Notes under the pieces: model-generated
The model's input: the letters and a program-made list of their open reading frames with translations, nothing else
Told to the model about the DNA's origin: nothing
Database searches by the model: none
Source: UBA7374 sp049890275
GTDB taxonomy: Bacteria > Verrucomicrobiota > Verrucomicrobiia > Opitutales > Coraliomargaritaceae
Direction of reading: 5' to 3'
DNA: 64,000 nt
NCBI GenBank assembly: GCA_049890275.1
Contig: JBMHBT010000001.1
Location: forward strand, 69,188-133,187
Translations under genes and position numbers: made by a program
Shown: positions 27,620-36,360 of the stretch, one piece after another
Numbering within the stretch: the stretch's first letter is position 1
How the letters are laid out: each line of letters begins with the position of its first letter

Positions 27620-30337
27620 ATGGCACTCAATAGGAAATCTCCAACGACTCGGTTGATTACCCTCTGCCTGCAATTCGTGCTGCTGATAACACTCAGCCTA
27701 CAACTTATCCTTTTAAGTTGCGTGTTTCTCTATGGCTTTATTCCACTGCCCTCGAAACAGATTAATGAATATCTAGCGAAACATTCGATAAAGAATATTC
27801 ACTTGGCTGCATCTAGCTATCGATTGGGACTAAATGGAAAAATCGAAGCCTTTGGACTGAAGGCATTTCGTGAAGAAAACAATAAGCCAATATTCGATGC
27901 TGACAGTGCGAAAATAGAATGGAGTATTCAAGCTAGGAAAAAACCTGCACTCCAGTTTACGGACATTGTTCTCTCTGGCGGAACCTTCTATCAACCAGCA
28001 GTTCACTCACCAGACGGGATGCACTCCATCCTTCTTTCTGAGTTGGCTATGGATCTTCAACTGCAGAAAGACCGGCTATTAGCCAATGCAGTTTGCGCTA
28101 AAATGGGTGACTGGACTTTACGCGGACAGATGAACCTTGGGCAGCTAACCGCTGTGTCTGAAAAAGGAGAGAGTGTTCATCCTCTAGATTCTTTCTACAA
28201 AATAGCCGCACAAATCCAAACGTTTAAAACAGAGCATGACTACCTAAAGCAGCCGACGATTGATTTTAAAATACAGTCCAATGATGTCGTAGGAGCGCAG
28301 ATCGACCTACTTATTTCCACTCAATCTGTGGACTACTCAACTGCACACATTAAACAAGCAACACTGGATATAGCCTTTCGATTAAACGGCCAAGAACTAA
28401 GCCTCAGAAAACCAGTACTCTTGAATGGAAGTAGAATAGATATTCCTTCTCATGGATTATCTGCGACCGACGCTAGTTGCTGGTTGCAGACTAATAAAAT
28501 CGATAAACTTTTAAACCAGCAACTTCCACAAATAGATTTCTCTGCTCAAAAGATCGCCTACGCAGACAACCAACTCAATCATTCACTCTTCCGATTGAAA
28601 GAAATTTCATCTGGATGCATTCATCTTTCTGGCTCCACTTCTTTCGGTGGCTCCGTCTCCAGAATGAAAGGAATCTACGATCTGAAAGAAAGCAGTGGAA
28701 ACCTTCAGGCATCGGGCAGACTCAGCTGGCCGAGTATAATTCATAAACTTCCAGAAGGGGTTCAAAAGAAGCTACCAAGCGTACAGTTCCATCAAGAACT
28801 CGATTATGAAGCAAAAATCGACCTAACTGAGAACAATAAGCTCACAAGTGTTTACTTTGATGTGAAAACAAAAAAAGTAACTGTGGATGATCTACTTTTT
28901 AACGCCATACAGGTGAAGGGTCGTTACGAAGATGGAACAACTCAAATTGATACATTGAAAGCGTATCGGGATGATCAACACGTTCATGCTTCCGGAGAAT
29001 TTAACAACAAAGAAAAAAACCTACACATTCTCGCACATGGCGACATCCAACCAAAAGACTACAGTAAGATTCTACCCACTTGGTGGGGAGGTATTTTCAA
29101 AGATTTTACCTTTAAACCGGATGTTGCGGTACAGGCAGATTTTGCAGTGCGGAGTGCTTATACCGAAAAAGCTGCAACCGATTTTTTTGGAGAAGTCAGC
29201 CTAAAGGATGCCACCTACAGTAAAGTCCCCCTGGAGGAGGCACGCATAACCGTTAAGGGCAATCCTCTGCACATACATCTCGATATCTCAGAAGTCGCCA
29301 GTAGCGAAGGCAGTTTTGCTGGGAGCATCGATCTGACTCGAAGACAAGATGGAATCCCCAGTCTTGTAGCCCTTCATCTTAATGTAGAAACTGAGCTGTC
29401 GATTGATGGAACTCGCAAACTAATCGGTGAGATCCTGTACAACAGAATAGTCGGTGATTTTACTTTTACCGAGCGCCCTAAAATAAAACTACATGGCAGC
29501 TCCTACTTCACCAGTCGCTATCCAGAATACAAAAACAAAAGCTATTTTTCTTTTCAAGCAGATGCGAATGGCCCGTTGGTGTATAGTGGAGCACCTATCG
29601 ACTACCTCCGATTAAATGGTTACTCAGATGATGCAGTAACCCAATTACGCGATATAAATTTTGGCTATGCGGATGGATTCGGGAATGGCGTTATCGATCT
29701 CTGGAGCCGTCCAAGAAAACCGGATACACTCTGTTTCAAAATGCAGCTCAATAATGCTGATGAGCAAAAGGCAATCGCATACCTTCCAGCACTTGATTCA
29801 TTGGAAGATAACTTTCAAACGAAGCAGGAAATCAAAAGTAATTCAACGAGTCATGCAGGAAGCGGATCATTGGATGCATATCTGCACGCAATCGGTCCTC
29901 TCGATGATCCCTATAACTACTCCGGGAATGGAAACTTCACGATTCGTGATAAGCAACTAGGCGCCATCCAACTCCTCGGTCCGCTTTCCATTTTACTACA
30001 GGGCACAGCACTCGGATTCACTTCATTTGAACTCAACGAAATGTCCGCACAAATAAGTCTCGAAAAGGAAATCGTACAGTTCACTGATCTACAGGTGAAT
30101 GGCCCACTCACAAGGATCGAAGCAAGCGGCTCCATGGGGCTGGAATCCCAGATGCTGGATATGAGGGTGGCAGTTCATCTCTTCGGCAATACGTCGAACC
30201 GAAAAAATCCGATTATTCAAATAACCAACCTAGTCAATCCACTGTCCACCCTCCTTCAATTCGAACTCAGCGGAACTCTAGAGAAGCAGAAATGGCGCTC
30301 CATTTATGACCCTAGAAAGCTAATTCCAGGTCTTTGA
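27620..30337 (+). CDS. Large AsmA-like envelope protein
   Basis: A 905-residue protein with one N-terminal membrane anchor (about residues 10-38, Leu-rich) and a long, beta-rich periplasmic part of repeating strands. It lacks an enzyme motif. The C-terminal layout (QLLGPLSILLQGTALGFTSF, then LEASGSMGLESQMLDM-like strings and a final FELSGTLEKQKW) follows the AsmA/TamB/YhdP pattern, in which the chain forms a hydrophobic groove for moving phospholipids to the outer membrane. That assignment is from layout and a few strings, so it is moderate. AGGAAG before the ATG is a weak Shine-Dalgarno. It follows the DUF4340 gene by 51 bp on the same strand. Confidence 0.75.
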   Translation: MALNRKSPTTRLITLCLQFVLLITLSLQLILLSCVFLYGFIPLPSKQINEYLAKHSIKNIHLAASSYRLGLNGKIEAFGLKAFREENNKPIFDADSAKIEWSIQARKKPALQFTDIVLSGGTFYQPAVHSPDGMHSILLSELAMDLQLQKDRLLANAVCAKMGDWTLRGQMNLGQLTAVSEKGESVHPLDSFYKIAAQIQTFKTEHDYLKQPTIDFKIQSNDVVGAQIDLLISTQSVDYSTAHIKQATLDIAFRLNGQELSLRKPVLLNGSRIDIPSHGLSATDASCWLQTNKIDKLLNQQLPQIDFSAQKIAYADNQLNHSLFRLKEISSGCIHLSGSTSFGGSVSRMKGIYDLKESSGNLQASGRLSWPSIIHKLPEGVQKKLPSVQFHQELDYEAKIDLTENNKLTSVYFDVKTKKVTVDDLLFNAIQVKGRYEDGTTQIDTLKAYRDDQHVHASGEFNNKEKNLHILAHGDIQPKDYSKILPTWWGGIFKDFTFKPDVAVQADFAVRSAYTEKAATDFFGEVSLKDATYSKVPLEEARITVKGNPLHIHLDISEVASSEGSFAGSIDLTRRQDGIPSLVALHLNVETELSIDGTRKLIGEILYNRIVGDFTFTERPKIKLHGSSYFTSRYPEYKNKSYFSFQADANGPLVYSGAPIDYLRLNGYSDDAVTQLRDINFGYADGFGNGVIDLWSRPRKPDTLCFKMQLNNADEQKAIAYLPALDSLEDNFQTKQEIKSNSTSHAGSGSLDAYLHAIGPLDDPYNYSGNGNFTIRDKQLGAIQLLGPLSILLQGTALGFTSFELNEMSAQISLEKEIVQFTDLQVNGPLTRIEASGSMGLESQMLDMRVAVHLFGNTSNRKNPIIQITNLVNPLSTLLQFELSGTLEKQKWRSIYDPRKLIPGL

Positions 30338-30358
30338 TCTTATTTTTTAGTTCACTAC

Positions 30359-30433
30359 TGGTGCCCCCACTGGGAATCGAACCCAGATCTGCAGTTTAGG
30401 AAACTATTGTTCTATCCGTTGAACTATGGGGAC
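30359..30433 (-). tRNA. tRNA-Arg (anticodon CCU)
   Basis: Folded by hand on the minus strand: acceptor stem GTCCCCA/TGGGGGC (one G-U pair), D arm GTTC/GAAC, anticodon loop TTCCTAA with anticodon CCT, T arm CTGGG TTCGATT CCCAG, discriminator A and an encoded CCA end. Length 75 bases including CCA. The outermost anticodon-stem pair is A-C, a mismatch; the rest pair well. It reads AGG codons. It stands between the AsmA-like gene and rpsR, on the opposite strand to both. Confidence 0.95.
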
Positions 30434-30568
30434 TTATAAAATCCATTGAACCAATAGGCAATCCGCAGCTGCGATCAAGTGAAGAGTCAAGATTCAACAG
30501 AATACCTTACTATCGGCACAATTTTTTTCTTGCACTACTATTTTAGAGCCCTACTTTTCACCGCTCTT

Positions 30569-30766
30569 ATGAGTACTGACAAGAAGTCCCTCAACCGATC
30601 TCGCAATCCCATGGATTACACCTACATGGACGTCGAGCAACTGTCCCGCTTTGTTACAGAAACCGGTAAAATTTTGCCGCGCAAGGATACTGGATTGTCT
30701 GCAAAGCACCAGCGCCGGATTACAAATCTGATCAAACGTGCCCGCAACATGCTTACTATGAAGTAA
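30569..30766 (+). CDS. rpsR: 30S ribosomal protein S18
   Basis: A 65-residue basic protein with the S18 core DYTYMDVEQLSRFVTETGKI, LPRKDTGLSAKHQRRIT and KRARNMLTMK. A longer frame begins with a GTG at 30479 but adds a non-conserved hydrophobic head; the ATG at 30569 gives the normal S18 start. S18 binds the platform of the small subunit next to S6. Its usual neighbours rpsF, ssb and rplI are not in view, so here it is a single-gene unit closed by a very strong terminator. Confidence 0.93.
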   Translation: MSTDKKSLNRSRNPMDYTYMDVEQLSRFVTETGKILPRKDTGLSAKHQRRITNLIKRARNMLTMK

Positions 30767-30815
30767 GTTTTAGCTTGTGAATCATTGGTAAGATTACTCC
30801 CAAAACATAAATTTT

Positions 30816-30853
30816 AAAAAATCCTTACCCATTGATGTGGGTAAGGATTTTTT
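30816..30853 (+). terminator. Strong intrinsic terminator after rpsR
   Basis: A 16-bp perfect stem: AAAAAATCCTTACCCA (30816-30831), 6-base loop, TGGGTAAGGATTTTTT (30838-30853). The 3' arm ends in six T. The A-run and T-run make it work in both directions. It lies 50 bp after the rpsR stop and 27 bp before the next start codon. Confidence 0.92.
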
Positions 30854-30879
30854 GTTGAACTAAAACGGCAGGATGACCC

Positions 30880-31872
30880 GTGAGACTTCCGGCAAACAAA
30901 GATAACATTGAGCAGTGCGCAATATTACTGAAAGCAGGTAAGATTATCGCTGTTCCCTCAGAAACTGTGTATGGACTTGCAGGGAATGCATTAAGTGAAT
31001 CTGCAGTACGGCAAATCTTCACAGTCAAAGGGCGCCCATTGCTGGATCCGCTGATCTGTCATTTCCCATCTCTGGAAGCAGTCAGCAAGGAGGTTGTCGT
31101 ATCCCCTCAGATGGAATCTCTTGCTGAAGCTTTCTGGCCGGGAGCATTAACTATCGTTACTCAAAAACGAAAAAATATCCCCGATATCGTTACTGCAGGC
31201 CTACCCTCTGCTGCAGTTCGTGTACCTGGAAACCCAGTATTCAGAAGCCTACTCCTATCTCTAGACTTTCCACTGGCAGCACCTAGCGCAAATCCTTTTG
31301 GCTATGTTAGCCCCTCTCGAGCTGAGCAGGTCGAACAGACCCTCGGGACTAAAATCCCCGTCATTCTCGACGCAGGGCCCTGCCAAATTGGTATTGAATC
31401 CACCATTCTCGACCTTCGTATACCAACTCAACCGGCAATCCTACGCTATGGACCCATCCAACCCGAAGAACTCGAGCAAATTTTAAAAATAAAAATTCGG
31501 AACGAGGTCAAACCTCCCCAAAATAACCAAAACGAAGATCGAAAAGATCAGTTGGCACCAGGTAGATTAAGCCGCCACTACAGCCCGAATACTCGTGTGC
31601 GATTGATCGATAACGGAAGTCAGCTTCCGGTTTCGCTTGGACAAAATTCAGCTTTTTTACTCAATAAGAGGCCCAGTGTTGCTACGATTGAACCTAACCT
31701 GTATTGGTTATCTGAAAATGGAAATCCAGAGAGCATTGCGTATAATTTATTCGAAATGCTACAAAAGCTGGATCATTTAGGATACCAAACTATCATTATC
31801 GAAAAATGTATAAGTAAAGGTCTTGGTCGAGCGATCAATGATCGCTTAGAACGAGCAGCAGCAAAGAGCTGA
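30880..31872 (+). CDS. L-threonylcarbamoyladenylate synthase, Sua5 type
   Basis: Makes threonylcarbamoyl-AMP for t6A37 in tRNAs reading ANN codons. The 330-residue protein has the YrdC domain (IIAVPSETVYGLAGNALSE, KGRPLLDPLICHF, WPGALTIVT, VRVPGNP, APSANPFGYVSPSRA) and the C-terminal Sua5 domain with its linker APGRLSRHYSP, so it is the long form rather than TsaC. The start is GTG at 30880, supported by an AGGA about 8 bases upstream; the nearby ATG at 30873 is out of frame and closes quickly. Confidence 0.92.
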   Translation: MRLPANKDNIEQCAILLKAGKIIAVPSETVYGLAGNALSESAVRQIFTVKGRPLLDPLICHFPSLEAVSKEVVVSPQMESLAEAFWPGALTIVTQKRKNIPDIVTAGLPSAAVRVPGNPVFRSLLLSLDFPLAAPSANPFGYVSPSRAEQVEQTLGTKIPVILDAGPCQIGIESTILDLRIPTQPAILRYGPIQPEELEQILKIKIRNEVKPPQNNQNEDRKDQLAPGRLSRHYSPNTRVRLIDNGSQLPVSLGQNSAFLLNKRPSVATIEPNLYWLSENGNPESIAYNLFEMLQKLDHLGYQTIIIEKCISKGLGRAINDRLERAAAKS

Positions 31873-31903
31873 TAGAGTGACCAAATGCACAGTCCGATAC
31901 AGG

Positions 31904-34183
31904 CTAGGTTTCTACTTTTGCTTTCGGCTCGGCACTAGTCAGTAGTTCATCCTCTAGGTCATCTTCTTGGCCAATATAATACTCTTGATAAGCCTTATCT
32001 GAGTACTGCGAATAGTAGTAGCTGGAAAGGGAGGTCGTAATGTTATTCAAAATCGCTCCAAAAACAGGGGTATTGGACTCCCATAACCGCCGAACATTAG
32101 CGGTAGCTGTTTTACGCTTCACGGTGTTAAACTTGATGATGTATACAACACCATCGATCAACGGTAGTAGATTGAGCGCGTCACTAACTGCAGCCAATGG
32201 CGGTGAATCAACAACAATACGGTCATAGCGATCACGAAGATCCGCGAGCATTGCTTCAAATTGAGCACTTACAAGTATCTGAGTTGGGTTTTTTGACTTA
32301 CCTCCGGTTGGCAAAACGTCCAAATTTGGATATACTTCACTAATGATCGCTTCATCAAGGCTAGTGCCTTGTTCTATGTGATCCAGCAAGCCTACTTCAT
32401 TTTCCAACTGCAAAGAAGCTGCGATGTTAGGAAGACGTAAATCAGCATCTAACAAGAGAGTCCGTTCACCATGGTTCGCAAAAGTAAGAGCAAGGTTTGA
32501 GCTAACAAAAGACTTTCCTTCACTGGGAACAGTACTTGTCGCGAGGACAATCTTAGCGTTCTTACTCTCATCATTCAGCTTGAGTGTGGAGTGGATGGAA
32601 CGGAATGTTTCTGTTACATGCCGGTCTACATTAGCTGCTACCGCTTGTGCCTTGGCGTTTGAATCCAGCTTTTTAATTCGTGGAATAACCCCTAAAAGAG
32701 GAAGGCCAACGGTACCTTCAATATCAAAAGCACTCTTTACTCGGTCATCCAAGAATGCGACAATAAAGACTAAGCCACCGCCTACAGCAAACCCGCCAAT
32801 AATGCCGACTGCCAAATTCATAGCGATATTAGGAGACGAGTGACGTATCGGTGCAAATGCCTTATCGACGATTCGAGCATTGGCTTCTTTCAGGCTAACC
32901 TGAGCTTTTTCCTGGGTCATACGTGAGTTGAGCGCCTGAAAAAAGGACTGTTGCACATCCAAATCACGCAGCAAGGTATTGTATTCAACACGAGTCTTAC
33001 TCAATGCAATCAGCTCAAGCTCCTTTTCCGCCAAGCGCTTGCTCGACATTTCAAAATTACTTTTCGCCTCAATATAAGCGGCGTATGTCTTATCAACAGA
33101 GTTAGTAACGGCCTCCTGTAACTCAATCTCCGTCTCCTGTAATCGTTGCAGAAGCTGCATCATCACAGGATGTTTCTCACGATATCGTTTACTGTAGGTA
33201 GAGATATCAATACGAGAAGCTGAAATTGAGGATAATAACTCAGCAACTCGACTTTGCTCGGCTATAAATGAGAGCTCCCAAAGGTTCTTTTTGTCTCGTT
33301 TATAAGTCTGAATCAAATTCCATTTAGTATCCAGCTGATCAAAATCATTTTTTGCAGTTAATTTAATCTGATTGAGGGTAGCTAACTGTTCCCGCGCAAT
33401 ATTCTCCTGATTATCCAATGATACTGCGTTGTGCTTCTCACGGTATTCCGCTAACTTTAATTCAATTTCTTCTACACGTTCCTTTTGTTGGTCTGCACGG
33501 ATACGTAATCCCTCCACAGCAACCATAGATGCGTCAATATTCTCACTCAGATTGTAATTGATAAATTCCTCGGCAAAGAGATTGGCAACATCTGCAGCTA
33601 TTTGAGCATCTGGATGGGTGTAAGCAACATTCACCATTAAACTCATACGTTGCGGAATAATTCTACGGTATTTACCAAGTATTTCTGCTGGCGTCAAAGG
33701 TCCGGTGAAGCTAAACGCTCCTTCATAAGGGGCTAAAAACTTTTTCCGCTGCTCATCCGACATTCGTCGATTCACCCCCTGAATAATATTACCGCTCTGC
33801 AAGAGGCTAATTTGTGTATTCAGATCTTCAGCCCCCATGATCTGGTTCTGCGCCAGCTCTACGCTAACCCCCATTGCTGATGGATCATCCCGCAGCAAGC
33901 GTACAACAGCAACAGACGTGTACACCTTTGTTTTATTAAATGTGTACAGTAAAGAACCAGAAAAAATGATGAAGAAAGAAACAATTAACCACCAGATACG
34001 TTCACGAAAAATGAGAACATAATCCTTGAAGGATCGCTGCGGAACCTGCTCAGATCCATAGCCGTAGTTACCGTACCCGTAATTGCCATAACCATAACTG
34101 CTACCACCTGCACTGTAGCCATAACCGTATCCATAGCCACCGGCATTCGGGTCGCCTCCCCCTTTGACGTAATCGTTTTTCAT
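31904..34183 (-). CDS. Wzz/Wzc-like polysaccharide co-polymerase with tyrosine kinase (BY-kinase) domain
   Basis: A 759-residue inner-membrane protein that controls chain length and drives export of exopolysaccharide. Order: a Gly/Tyr-rich cytoplasmic head (15-43), a first membrane helix near 60-82, a Wzz periplasmic domain with long coiled coil, a second helix near 460-480, and a BY-kinase domain with Walker A TSTVPSEGKS, Walker A' TLLLDADLRLPN and Walker B IVVDSPP (656-662). A C-terminal tyrosine cluster, seven Tyr between 722 and 736, is the usual autophosphorylation site. It lies 44 bp after the OPX gene and is the last gene of the cluster. The head is discussed under findings. Confidence 0.93.
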   Translation of the reverse strand: MKNDYVKGGGDPNAGGYGYGYGYSAGGSSYGYGNYGYGNYGYGSEQVPQRSFKDYVLIFRERIWWLIVSFFIIFSGSLLYTFNKTKVYTSVAVVRLLRDDPSAMGVSVELAQNQIMGAEDLNTQISLLQSGNIIQGVNRRMSDEQRKKFLAPYEGAFSFTGPLTPAEILGKYRRIIPQRMSLMVNVAYTHPDAQIAADVANLFAEEFINYNLSENIDASMVAVEGLRIRADQQKERVEEIELKLAEYREKHNAVSLDNQENIAREQLATLNQIKLTAKNDFDQLDTKWNLIQTYKRDKKNLWELSFIAEQSRVAELLSSISASRIDISTYSKRYREKHPVMMQLLQRLQETEIELQEAVTNSVDKTYAAYIEAKSNFEMSSKRLAEKELELIALSKTRVEYNTLLRDLDVQQSFFQALNSRMTQEKAQVSLKEANARIVDKAFAPIRHSSPNIAMNLAVGIIGGFAVGGGLVFIVAFLDDRVKSAFDIEGTVGLPLLGVIPRIKKLDSNAKAQAVAANVDRHVTETFRSIHSTLKLNDESKNAKIVLATSTVPSEGKSFVSSNLALTFANHGERTLLLDADLRLPNIAASLQLENEVGLLDHIEQGTSLDEAIISEVYPNLDVLPTGGKSKNPTQILVSAQFEAMLADLRDRYDRIVVDSPPLAAVSDALNLLPLIDGVVYIIKFNTVKRKTATANVRRLWESNTPVFGAILNNITTSLSSYYYSQYSDKAYQEYYIGQEDDLEDELLTSAEPKAKVET

Positions 34184-34227
34184 ATTTGAATTGCTGACTA
34201 TGGGAAGTTATCAGTTGTACATTTAAG

Positions 34228-34920
34228 TTAAATTAAGCGCTCTGGGATATAGATAATATCTCCTTCTTGCAAAACGAAATCTTTAGCCTCACCGCGTTTG
34301 ATTTTTCTAAAATTAACCTCAAAAGCTTGCGTTTCCTCTCCCTGATCTGAACGCGTAATTGTCAATTTACGATCGTCGCCCAAACGGGAGACACCTCGGC
34401 ATTGCGTGATCGCATCAATCAATGTCAGCTCTTTATCCGGTGGAATATCCACCATACCCGGGTTGCCGACATGCCCAAGAACACGTACAAACTTTGGAGA
34501 GAAGGAAACCACTAAAACGTTCACTTGAGGATCCACCAAAAAATCCCTGTCATACAAATCAGTAATTAATGCTTGTGCTTCCGCTACAGTCATTTGAGCT
34601 ATTTTCACTTTACCAATTAGGGCAAGTGTAACCGTACCGTCCGCTTCAATGCGAACTTGCTTATCCAGATCAGTCTCCTGATAAATCTCTAGTGAAATAA
34701 CATCAGAAGGTTTTAAGACGTAATTCTGACCGACAATCAAACCAACAGATGAGCCTGCTGAACTACTCCCTCCAGCTTGGCTGGTAGAAACTGCACCCGC
34801 ATCAGAAGAGCCTCCACTCCCTCCTCTAGCCGAATCTTGAGCATTGCTAGCAGAGCATAAAAACAATGCCATGAGCACCATCAAAAGACGCTGAAGTTTA
34901 CATGGATACAATGGATTCAT
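34228..34920 (-). CDS. Polysaccharide export protein (OPX, Wza-like)
   Basis: A 230-residue periplasmic/outer-membrane export protein. A signal peptide (RLLMVLMALFLCSASNA) is followed by a Ser/Gly-rich linker, a Poly_export domain (YVLKPSDVISLEIYQE, VRIEADGTVTLALIGKV) and an SLBB-type domain (VRVLGHVGNPGMVDIP). There is no proper lipobox, and the length is much shorter than Wza (about 380), so it is the short OPX class without the C-terminal helix; the outer-membrane pore may be supplied by the adjacent barrel. I chose the ATG at 34920; the ATG at 34947 lies inside a terminator-like hairpin. Confidence 0.9.
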   Translation of the reverse strand: MNPLYPCKLQRLLMVLMALFLCSASNAQDSARGGSGGSSDAGAVSTSQAGGSSSAGSSVGLIVGQNYVLKPSDVISLEIYQETDLDKQVRIEADGTVTLALIGKVKIAQMTVAEAQALITDLYDRDFLVDPQVNVLVVSFSPKFVRVLGHVGNPGMVDIPPDKELTLIDAITQCRGVSRLGDDRKLTITRSDQGEETQAFEVNFRKIKRGEAKDFVLQEGDIIYIPERLI

Positions 34921-34948
34921 AAAATAAAAATGCCTCAGTTGAGGCATT
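34921..34948 (-). terminator. Intrinsic terminator or attenuator before the OPX gene
   Basis: Read on the minus strand: AATGCCTC, loop AACT, GAGGCATT, then TTTTATTTT up to base 34921, and the OPX ATG follows at once at 34920. An 8-bp perfect stem plus T-run is the standard intrinsic terminator form. It separates the barrel gene from the OPX gene and could make expression of the downstream pair partial. Confidence 0.75.
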
Positions 34949-34991
34949 GTGACAGTAACAATTTTGCTTAGTTCAAGAAAAGAATAGTAAC

Positions 34992-36188
34992 TTAGTAGCG
35001 CAATGAAGCAGACACAGTAAACAAGTGATCTGTAAAACTGTTTCCACTCTCGCTAGAGTCATTTTCAGAATAGTTATAACCACCTGTAAAACTCCAGTAT
35101 TGATTTAACAGATAATTCGCATTCACACCAGCACTATACTGTTTATCTTCGCGGCCCCGCGAATCTTTATAGCTACGTAAAGTATAACCCAAGTTAGGGT
35201 TGATTGACCAGTAAGTGTTCAGTAAATATCGTGAGCTTGCATTAAAAGTTGTCACCTCTGTAACGTTACCCTCTCCGCTAACTCCGAAGTCTCGGGAGAG
35301 TTTGAAATAGTTGGTTAGCTTTTGTGTGGCTGCCCAAGAAAGGTCTGCATCCAAACCTAGAGTTCCAGTTTTACCACGGTTCACTCCGTTTGAACTATCC
35401 GAATCTCGCGTAGAATAGCCTACCTTAAAGTAGCCAGTCAACTTTGGCAAGATCACGCCACGAACACCCATATTATAAAAATGAGATTTTGTTTCATAAC
35501 CCTCAACTAATCCATTAGCAGGATCATTGGGTACGCGATCGTAAGAATCAACCTCACGAATTGCGTACTTATATCCAAAGCTCAAATCTAACTTTGGCGT
35601 CCATTTGTAAAACAAATCAAATGGCAAAGATGTATTATCGTAGTTAGCAAACTGATTCGCCGGTTCAATATAATCTTTGGTCTCGTATGCAAACCCAGAA
35701 CCGAAACTAAATTTAGGGGAATAGCGATACTCACCATTGATTTTCGCTTTCAGATCTTCAGTTTCGATTAGGTCACTGACTACATTTGCTTCGCCTGTAG
35801 CGCTCTGCTGTTCGTCGAACGAGAACGATCCATTTACATCCCAACGGCTGCTGCGGTAAGCAGCCAAGCCTCTAAAGTGAAACATTTCTACGTCAAGATC
35901 GTCATTTTCAGTGTAGGTAGCAAAATCATAGGAAGAAATGAAAGTTAGATCTAGATTACTGAGCCCCCGGCCGATGTTTACCTCAACGCCAGGTGTAACA
36001 GTAACAATGAGGTCTTCCATCTCATCCACTTCATCACGAAAGACGTTAGACGTCCATCGAGCACTGGATGATCCAGTAAAATAAACATCCGCGATATCAC
36101 CAATCGAAGCAAAAGGCGAAGCGAATAACCCCGATGTAAAAACAACACCGAAACTAAGCGTAGAAAGTAGTAATTTGTGGGAATTCAT
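34992..36188 (-). CDS. Outer-membrane beta-barrel protein of exopolysaccharide cluster
   Basis: A 398-residue protein with a signal peptide (LLLSTLSFGVVFTSGLFAS) and a chain of alternating amphipathic strands ending in the outer-membrane signature, a final aromatic residue (HLFTVSASLRY). Repeated strings such as YSPKFSFGSGFAYETKD, LNTYWSINPNLGYTLRSY and LNQYWSFTGGYNYSEND look like the BBP2_2 type of barrel (PF10082) found in capsule/EPS loci. The frame can be extended by a TTG at 36191; the ATG at 36188 is preferred. First gene of the export cluster. Confidence 0.85.
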   Translation of the reverse strand: MNSHKLLLSTLSFGVVFTSGLFASPFASIGDIADVYFTGSSSARWTSNVFRDEVDEMEDLIVTVTPGVEVNIGRGLSNLDLTFISSYDFATYTENDDLDVEMFHFRGLAAYRSSRWDVNGSFSFDEQQSATGEANVVSDLIETEDLKAKINGEYRYSPKFSFGSGFAYETKDYIEPANQFANYDNTSLPFDLFYKWTPKLDLSFGYKYAIREVDSYDRVPNDPANGLVEGYETKSHFYNMGVRGVILPKLTGYFKVGYSTRDSDSSNGVNRGKTGTLGLDADLSWAATQKLTNYFKLSRDFGVSGEGNVTEVTTFNASSRYLLNTYWSINPNLGYTLRSYKDSRGREDKQYSAGVNANYLLNQYWSFTGGYNYSENDSSESGNSFTDHLFTVSASLRY

Positions 36189-36360
36189 CAAAATGAAGGT
36201 AAATTAAATAGTATCGTGATAGCCACTAGAGGTGGGTAGATCAATGAAAATCTTATGTTATCATCCACGATTTACCTATTGAAGCTTCTAAGGACATAAA
36301 TTAAGGCCTTTAAGCTTGGCGTGTGTGTGTTAGTTATCTTTTATTACGACAAAAGCAGTT

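Noticed and set aside
34055..34141. Short tandem repeats considered as CRISPR-like or microsatellite element
   Set aside because: The 15-bp units are in frame and code for NYGYG repeats; there are no spacers.
34840..34920. Lipoprotein signal on the OPX protein
   Set aside because: LFLC does not satisfy the lipobox and a better type I cleavage site (SNA then QDS) follows.
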